From: Micromonospora sp. NBC_01813
GTDB lineage: Bacteria > Actinomycetota > Actinomycetes > Mycobacteriales > Micromonosporaceae
DNA: 64,000 bases
Direction of reading: 5' to 3'
Assembly: GCF_035917335.1 (NCBI RefSeq)
Contig: NZ_CP109067.1
Location: forward strand, 5,827,001-5,891,000
How positions within the stretch are numbered: position 1 is the first letter of the stretch; each line of letters begins with the position of its first letter. A model generated the notes under the pieces. That model saw nothing but the letters and a program-made list of their open reading frames with translations, made no database searches and was not told the origin of the DNA. The position numbers and the translations under genes are program-made. This document shows, piece by piece, positions 59,315 to 64,000 of the stretch.

Positions 59315-59512
59315 TCAGGCGGAGCAGGAGGTGGTGCTGGTGGTGCTGGAGCAGGTGCTGGTGGAGCTGGTGCTGCAGGAGGCGGCCACGGCCAGCAGCA
59401 CGCCGTTCGCGTCCGCGTAGTCCGAGATCTCGAAGGTCTCCGACTCGAGTTCGAGGATCTCGTTCGCGAGGTCCGCGAGGTCCGCCAGGCCGGTCTGGTT
59501 GTCGATGTTCAT
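59315..59512 (-). CDS. Azole/dehydro RiPP precursor peptide
   Basis: This 65-residue peptide has an acidic leader of about 44 residues (MNIDNQTGLADLADLANEIL, then a Glu/Asp/Ser-rich stretch, then GVLLAVAA). A 21-residue core follows: 10 Ser, 7 Thr, 3 Cys (core positions 2, 10 and 19) and one final Ala. The core starts Ser-Cys, as many thiopeptide cores do. The leader/core boundary after VAA is inferred. Almost every core residue can be cyclised or dehydrated. ATG 59512 has a GAGGAG site at ideal spacing; upstream in-frame codons are Arg/Gly-rich and ignored. It is the evident substrate of the cluster enzymes. Confidence 0.9.
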   Translation of the reverse strand: MNIDNQTGLADLADLANEILELESETFEISDYADANGVLLAVAASCSTSSTSTCSSTTSTTSCSA

Positions 59513-59647
59513 GGTGACTCCTCTTCGCTGTCCGGGCCGCTGGTCTGCGGTCCGGCCGGTTCTTGCTGACAGGACCATTCCATCGGGTGCCGGTAGCCGA
59601 TCTACCTACGTTCCGCTGTCACATCGCTGGCAGCACAGGTCACCGGT
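59513..59647 (-). promoter_or_regulatory. Upstream region of the precursor gene
   Basis: These 135 bp lie between the 355-residue gene and the precursor on the same strand. They contain the precursor's ribosome binding site (GAGGAG) and room for a separate, stronger promoter, as often seen for RiPP precursor genes. No specific element was proven. Confidence 0.45.
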
Positions 59648-60715
59648 TCAGCCGAGCCAGACCGGTCCCCAGGCCAGGTCGTGGCGGCCGAGCAGCGCGT
59701 CGGCGGCGACCCGTACCCCCAGCACCCGCCGGCCGGTGCGGCCGGCGACGACGGCGTGGACGTCGTGCAGCAGACGCCGGACGTCGTCCGGGGACAGGGC
59801 GCGGATCAGCGAGGCGGTCTCCGGCGGGCTCGGGAAGGCCGCGCGGGCAGCCTCGGGAAGCAGGAGGTCCCGGGTCCGGGCGGCGGTGACGGCGTAGTCG
59901 ATCGCCTCGTCGGTCTGCCGGCCCCAGGCGGCCGCGACGACGGCACTGGACGACCGGCGTACGACGACGGCGAGCCGCAGCGGCCCGCTGAACTGCGGGA
60001 TGTGCCGGGTGACGACGTCGAGGTCGGTGTCGGGCAGGGGATGCCGTTGCGGGTCCCGGCTGTACGCGGTCAGCAGGGTGAGCGCGCCGTCGAGTAGCCA
60101 CGTCCATTCCGTCGCACCCGAGGCGCCGGCGACCACCCGACCGACGGCCGGAACCGCGTTCGAGGACATCGACCGCAGGCTGTTCAGCATCGCGTGCCGC
60201 AGCGCCAGGTCACGTCGGGTTTCCCAGCCCAGCCCACTGTGGGGCAGCGCGGGGTCGGACGTGCGCACCGCGGCTGCGCAGAATGGCATCGAGTCGTGTG
60301 CCGCCAGCGGTTCGGGCGCGAGTAGCCCGGCCCACGGTGCCAGTATCGCCAGGGCGTCACCACCTGGTTCCGGGGCCTCCGCCGGCATCAGTTCGAGATC
60401 CGTCAGGCTTCGGATTCCGGTCCATCGGGTCCGGCCGTCACCGAGCAGCGCGAGGAGCGTCGTGACGCGATGCTCGGGGTCCACGACGGCGGCGATGCTG
60501 GTGTCGGCCCCGTTCACGGACCGGACGGCGTCGCGCACCGCGGCCTCGACCGACCCGGTGGACCACGGTTCGCCGCTCGCCGATCCGGTCGGGATTCGAG
60601 CCTGTCGCCAGAGCGCGGTCCGTTCGGTCAGCAGATCGTGCAGCTGCGGGTTGTCTAATCGCGGTCCGACGACGATCAATCCCGCGATGGGGGTGACCGG
60701 TACGTCCTCAGTCAT
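59648..60715 (-). CDS. Putative solitary degenerate YcaO-like domain protein
   Basis: This 355-residue protein is not a confident match to any named family. Its pattern follows the C-terminal third of the cluster's ThiF-like C-protein: GLGWETRRDLALRHAMLNSL versus AGAGTSPAEAAARGLLSAL, then SAVVAAAWGRQTDEAIDYAV, and RRVLGVRVAADALLGRHDLA versus VLLIRTTPADLLAGGIHTA. That suggests a free-standing, catalytically dead YcaO-like module that could help bind or position the precursor. It is on the precursor's strand, 135 bp upstream. The start ATG 60715 is uncertain; 60730 is possible. Confidence 0.6.
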   Translation of the reverse strand: MTEDVPVTPIAGLIVVGPRLDNPQLHDLLTERTALWRQARIPTGSASGEPWSTGSVEAAVRDAVRSVNGADTSIAAVVDPEHRVTTLLALLGDGRTRWTGIRSLTDLELMPAEAPEPGGDALAILAPWAGLLAPEPLAAHDSMPFCAAAVRTSDPALPHSGLGWETRRDLALRHAMLNSLRSMSSNAVPAVGRVVAGASGATEWTWLLDGALTLLTAYSRDPQRHPLPDTDLDVVTRHIPQFSGPLRLAVVVRRSSSAVVAAAWGRQTDEAIDYAVTAARTRDLLLPEAARAAFPSPPETASLIRALSPDDVRRLLHDVHAVVAGRTGRRVLGVRVAADALLGRHDLAWGPVWLG

Positions 60716-60953
60716 CGGTCCACTGCCTTTCATTGGCCTTTTCCTCACTGGCCTTTGTCTGCGGGCAGATCCCACGACTGCGGGCCGCCGGATTTGGCTC
60801 GGTCGTCCGGCTATTCAATCCGGCATACCTATATTTTGTGGTCAGGGCACTGTCGGCCAATAGACGGAAGAAGCTGCCTGGCACCTTGTTACCGGACGCC
60901 GCCGGGCTGGCCCTACACTCCGGGGGATCGATCTCAAGGACCGGAGGGCTGGC
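60716..60953. promoter_or_regulatory. Divergent region at the cluster's right end
   Basis: This 238-bp intergenic region lies between the degenerate YcaO-like gene and a plus-strand membrane protein. It is locally A/T-richer (around 60810-60870) than its surroundings, as fits promoters in both directions. GGAGGG precedes the plus-strand start at 60954. Confidence 0.4.
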
Positions 60954-61499
60954 GTGACCGCCGAACACGTTCGGGACCTCGCGGCGACCGCCGTGGTGTT
61001 CGGCTTCTTCGCCTCCAGCTGGTTCGGCTGGGCTCAGGAGGCACCGCCGCGCAGGTGGCGGCCCTTCCTGATCGCCGGCTCGGTGACCAGTGTCCTCACC
61101 GTCGTGGCGGCCGGTCTGCTCACCTGGCGGCACTGGCACGACGGGACCGCCTTCGACGAGGACACCAGCCGTGCCTTCGGGATCGTCGTCGGCATCGAGT
61201 TCGGCGCGGCCGCCCTCGGAGCCGTCCTGCTCGCCGTCACGCGTCGGCGCGAGCTGATCCCGGTGTGGATCGCCTTCGTCGTCGGGGTTCATCTCTTCCC
61301 GGTCGCCGAACTCATCGGCTACCCGGTCATCCACGTGGTCGCCGCGCTCGTCACGATCGCCGCGCTGGCCGCCGTACCGGTCGCCCGTTCCCGGGCACTC
61401 CCGGTGAGTGCCGTCGTCGGTGCCGCGACCGGGGCGGTCCTGCTCGCCGCCGCCCTCTACTCGGTCGCGGCGGCGGCGGTCACCGGTTCCGCAACCTGA
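60954..61499 (+). CDS. Small integral membrane protein
   Basis: This 181-residue protein has about six hydrophobic segments (AATAVVFGFFASSWFGWAQ, FLIAGSVTSVLTVVAAGLLTW, GIVVGIEFGAAALGAVLLAV, LIPVWIAFVVGVHLFPVAEL, VIHVVAALVTIAALAAVPVA, VVGAATGAVLLAAALYSVAA). The pattern is of a small actinobacterial membrane family; function unknown. It might be a neighbour or contribute to self-protection, but nothing in the sequence shows this. GTG 60954 follows GGAGGG. Confidence 0.85.
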   Translation: MTAEHVRDLAATAVVFGFFASSWFGWAQEAPPRRWRPFLIAGSVTSVLTVVAAGLLTWRHWHDGTAFDEDTSRAFGIVVGIEFGAAALGAVLLAVTRRRELIPVWIAFVVGVHLFPVAELIGYPVIHVVAALVTIAALAAVPVARSRALPVSAVVGAATGAVLLAAALYSVAAAAVTGSAT

Positions 61500-61581
61500 C
61501 CCAGACGCATTCCCGACAGTGGATCTTACGCGTTGCGGTTGCGCGCTAACGTGACGGGTTCAGGTGCAATGGGGGCGACTC

Positions 61582-62682
61582 ATGGCGTTGCGGGATCTTG
61601 TTCGACGGGTGCTCGCGCGCCAGACCGAGGGCATCGTGGCCCGGCCGGTGCTTACCTTGGACGGTCCCGCCGAGCCTGTGCCGTTCGTGGCTGACGAGGT
61701 CTACCTGGTGATCCGGGTCAGCCAGCTGTGGTTGGCCAACGAGCGGGAGCTGTGGCGCGAATTCCTGCCCTTCGGTGCCGTGGTGACCGAGTTTCTGCAC
61801 GGTGGCAACAGGGTCGCTGTGCCGCACCTGCTCGGGTCGGCCGAGTTGAGCCGGCGACTGCAGGTGACTGGCGAGCGGGACGCGGTGGAGATCTCGAACC
61901 TGCGGGTGGCCGGGCCGGTGCCATACGAGGGCGACGACGTGAGTCTGCTGTTGGCGCTGTTCAGAGCGAAGACGTCGGACAACCTGGAGCGCTCGCTGAG
62001 CCTGATCGAGAACGTGGGGACCGCGATCGGCTTCGCCGGGCTGGTGGGCTCCGCCAAGGTCGCCAGAGCGCTGATCGACGGAATCGAGTCCCTCGTAGAC
62101 TCATCAGCGTTGCAGATGCGCGTCGGTGCGTACCACTCCTGGTCCGCCCCGACCGGGCCCGGCGGCGCGGCCAGCGGCCCGACGGAGCTGACCCCCACCC
62201 ACTTCGTGATCATCCGCCGGCCGGCGGGCGAGCCCACCCCGGCGGAGCTGGCCTCGCTGCGGGTGGTCGGCGGCCGGCTCTGCCGGGTGACTGCCGACGC
62301 CACAACCGTGCCCTACACCGAGCACGACTTCATCCTGGTCCGGGTGGAGGCGACCCGGCACCGCGACGACTACCGTCAGCTGCCCTTCTTCCAGCTCTGG
62401 CAACGGACCCGCCAGCACCTCGCGGACGGTGACCTGGGGGCGGCCCAGGTGCTGTGGCGGCAGACCGCCGGGGCTCTCTGCACCGACGAGCTGATCCGTC
62501 CGCAGCAGGAGGCGCTCTTCGCTGAATACCAGCGCCAGTACGTCGCGCTGGTGGAGCGCGGCTCCGCGCTGCCCGGCACCGTTCGCGGCCCAGGCCACCC
62601 CCGCGACGGCGGGTCCGGCTGGGACGGGACGGCGGAGCTGGAGGACGACCCCGGGACCCTGTTGCGCCGATTGGGGAGATGA
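61582..62682 (+). CDS. Hypothetical protein upstream of TPR gene
   Basis: This 366-residue protein begins with a basic helix (ALRDLVRRVLARQTEG) and a strand-rich N-terminal part (ADEVYLVIRVSQLWLAN, FGAVVTEFLHGGNRVAVPHL). A helical middle with SLIENVGTAIGFAGLVGSAK and a later alpha/beta part (THFVIIRRPAG, HDFILVRVEATRHRDDY) follow. No family is recognised. ATG 61582 follows GGGGGC at fair spacing. The TPR gene starts 4 bp after its stop, so the two are one operon and probably act together. Confidence 0.7.
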   Translation: MALRDLVRRVLARQTEGIVARPVLTLDGPAEPVPFVADEVYLVIRVSQLWLANERELWREFLPFGAVVTEFLHGGNRVAVPHLLGSAELSRRLQVTGERDAVEISNLRVAGPVPYEGDDVSLLLALFRAKTSDNLERSLSLIENVGTAIGFAGLVGSAKVARALIDGIESLVDSSALQMRVGAYHSWSAPTGPGGAASGPTELTPTHFVIIRRPAGEPTPAELASLRVVGGRLCRVTADATTVPYTEHDFILVRVEATRHRDDYRQLPFFQLWQRTRQHLADGDLGAAQVLWRQTAGALCTDELIRPQQEALFAEYQRQYVALVERGSALPGTVRGPGHPRDGGSGWDGTAELEDDPGTLLRRLGR

Positions 62683-62686
62683 CGCC

Positions 62687-64000
62687 ATGCCGCTCTTCCG
62701 CCGCCGCAGATCCGGCTCCGACGGGCCCACTGACAGGGGCAAGTCCGGAGGCGGTGCCGACCAGGGGGACGAGGTCACCGAAGAGGTGTTGCTGGCCGCC
62801 GTCAGGTGGGCGCAGGATCTCGTCAACACCGGTCAGCTGGCCGAGGCGGAGCGCGTGCTGCGCGGCCTGGTCGGCCACGCGCGGGCCCTTTCGCCCAGCC
62901 CGGCCAGCTTCATGGTCTTCCGGCTACTCGGCCAGTGCACGCGGGTCGCAGGCCAGTTCGACGACGCCCGCCGAGCCTATGTGTCGGCCTTCGAGGTCGC
63001 GTCCGCGCTGCCGGACCGGGAGCAGGCATTGGACCTGCGGGTCGCGGCGATCACCGGGATAGCCGCCGTGGAGATCGCCGATGAGCACCTGGAGCAGGCG
63101 GCCGAGCTCTTCGGCATGGCCACCAAACTGGCGGAATTGGTGACCGACAAGACCGGACTGGTTTCGGCCCTCTCCGGGCACGCGGAGGTGCTGCACCGGC
63201 AGGGCATGGCGGGTGCCGAGGAGCTCTACCGGAGGGCGCTCGACCAGCCCGGCGTGGACGGGCCCCGACGCGGCATCCTGCTCGACAACGCCGCCCGGGA
63301 GCTGTTCCGGCAGGGCCGGCGGGACGAGGCGATCGAGTCCGCGGCGGAGGCGGTGCGGTTGCTGGCCGACTCGTCGGCGCGGTACGACGCCTACAAAGCG
63401 ATGATCAACCTGGCGACGCTGCGCCGGGAGGTAGACCGTGACTCGGCCGGCGAGGCGTTCACCGCAGCGCATGACCTGATTCACGACATGCACTCCCGGG
63501 TGGACGTCCAGCACTACACGGCCGGCTTCCGGGCCCGGGTGGAGCGCATCGAGGCGGCTACCCGGGAGCGGACGGACGAAGACCTGCTGGGCCTGGGCCA
63601 CCCGGCCTTCCAGCAGATGATCGCGGGTCTGGCCGACCCACGGATGCGGCGGGATCTCGCGCTCGGCGCGCCCGTCTTCCTCGCCCAGCGGGCGAGCGAG
63701 GAGGGTCAACGGCACCTGCTGGAGCACCGCTACGGCGAGGCGGAGCGGTCGCTGCGTACGGCCGAGGAGTTCTGGACCCATCTCGGTGCCTCGCACATGC
63801 TGCCCGCGGTCTGGTCGGCGCTCGGCCTGCTCTACACGACGGTCGGCCGCTACGACGAGGCGCTGGCGCTGCTGCAGCAGGCCCGGCGGACGGCACACGA
63901 GCTCGGTGACGCCCGCGCCGAGCTGACCGCGTCGACGAACCTCTGCACGCTGCTCTCCCGCCAGCCGACCCTTACCGAACTGGACCAGTTGGAGCTGGTC
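62687..64000 (+). CDS. TPR-repeat protein, partial (runs off right edge)
   Basis: The 438 visible codons begin with a charged tail (PLFRRRRSGSDG) and then a series of helical TPR-like pairs: TGQLAEAERVLRGLVGH, AGQFDDARRAYVSAFEVA, GAEELYRRALDQPG, RYGEAERSLRTAEEFWTH, GRYDEALALLQQARRTAHELG. TPR proteins scaffold complexes; many actinomycete ones end in a CHAT protease domain, which would lie beyond the edge here. The gene follows the 61582 gene by 4 bp. ATG 62687 is used; ATG 62679 is possible in another frame only. Confidence 0.8.
   Translation, partial: MPLFRRRRSGSDGPTDRGKSGGGADQGDEVTEEVLLAAVRWAQDLVNTGQLAEAERVLRGLVGHARALSPSPASFMVFRLLGQCTRVAGQFDDARRAYVSAFEVASALPDREQALDLRVAAITGIAAVEIADEHLEQAAELFGMATKLAELVTDKTGLVSALSGHAEVLHRQGMAGAEELYRRALDQPGVDGPRRGILLDNAARELFRQGRRDEAIESAAEAVRLLADSSARYDAYKAMINLATLRREVDRDSAGEAFTAAHDLIHDMHSRVDVQHYTAGFRARVERIEAATRERTDEDLLGLGHPAFQQMIAGLADPRMRRDLALGAPVFLAQRASEEGQRHLLEHRYGEAERSLRTAEEFWTHLGASHMLPAVWSALGLLYTTVGRYDEALALLQQARRTAHELGDARAELTASTNLCTLLSRQPTLTELDQLELV

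Noticed and set aside
59513-59578. 22-codon N-terminal extension of the precursor peptide
   Set aside because: Arg/Gly-rich, unlike RiPP leaders, and lies upstream of the excellent GAGGAG site that serves ATG 59512.
1-64000. tRNA, rRNA, riboswitch or replication origin
   Set aside because: None with recognisable structure or conserved sequence was found by reading; a covariance-model scan would be needed to exclude short RNAs.

Overview
The window is high-GC, densely coded DNA with many GTG/TTG starts and purine-rich ribosome binding sites. Its gene content (HAMP-array kinase, PP2C/anti-sigma phosphatase, STAS protein, XRE-DUF397 pair, SARP regulator, actinobacterial-type SOS boxes) points to a filamentous actinomycete, most likely of the Micromonosporaceae. 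The family is inferred from gene style; no rRNA or tRNA gene was seen.

Left part (1-39.9 kb), mostly ordinary chromosome. From 1 to 9.2 kb lie a HAMP-array sensor kinase that runs off the left edge, a divergent three-domain PP2C phosphatase, an FAD oxidoreductase, an oligopeptidase B-like peptidase and a STAS protein. From 9.2 to 18.1 kb come an MFS/GntR pair, a secreted lysozyme-fold protein, mscL, several small genes (one behind a textbook LexA box), a possible caspase-fold protein, an XRE/DUF397 locus with a decayed second copy, and an IS630 element. From 18.3 to 27.7 kb are a RecD2-like helicase, a double-VOC protein, a LURP-one-like protein, an LPxTG-type SGNH hydrolase and two convergent paralogous NTPases of identical length. 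From 27.7 to 39.9 kb are an MMPL/DUF2993 pair, an AraC/GNAT pair divergent from a monooxygenase-hydrolase-SDR operon, a HEAT-like repeat protein, a two-component system and a membrane-anchored beta-propeller protein.

Right part (about 39.97-60.7 kb): a RiPP biosynthetic gene cluster of the azol(in)e/dehydroamino-acid class. It holds a LuxR-type regulator, an M20 hydrolase, a SARP activator, a ThiF-like cyclodehydratase partner, a first YcaO, a two-lobed SagB-type dehydrogenase, a LanB-type glutamylation protein, a separate LanB C-terminal-type protein, an M50 metalloprotease with an N-terminal PqqD/RRE-like domain, an ABC exporter and a second complete YcaO. A perfect 25-bp hairpin follows. 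Then, on the opposite strand, come a 65-residue precursor peptide and a 355-residue protein that looks like a free-standing degenerate YcaO domain. The predicted core is 21 residues: 10 Ser, 7 Thr, 3 Cys and one terminal Ala.

Proposed pathway (inference from families): the YcaO/ThiF proteins cyclise Cys/Ser/Thr to azolines, SagB oxidises them to azoles, the split LanB proteins dehydrate the remaining Ser/Thr, the M50 and/or M20 enzymes trim the leader, and the ABC pair exports the product. Only one LanB C-terminal-type protein is present, so a linear goadsporin-like product is the simplest reading. A thiopeptide would need a pyridine synthase that is not seen here. The far right edge (60.95-64 kb) holds a membrane protein and two adjacent uncharacterised genes, the last a TPR protein cut by the window end.
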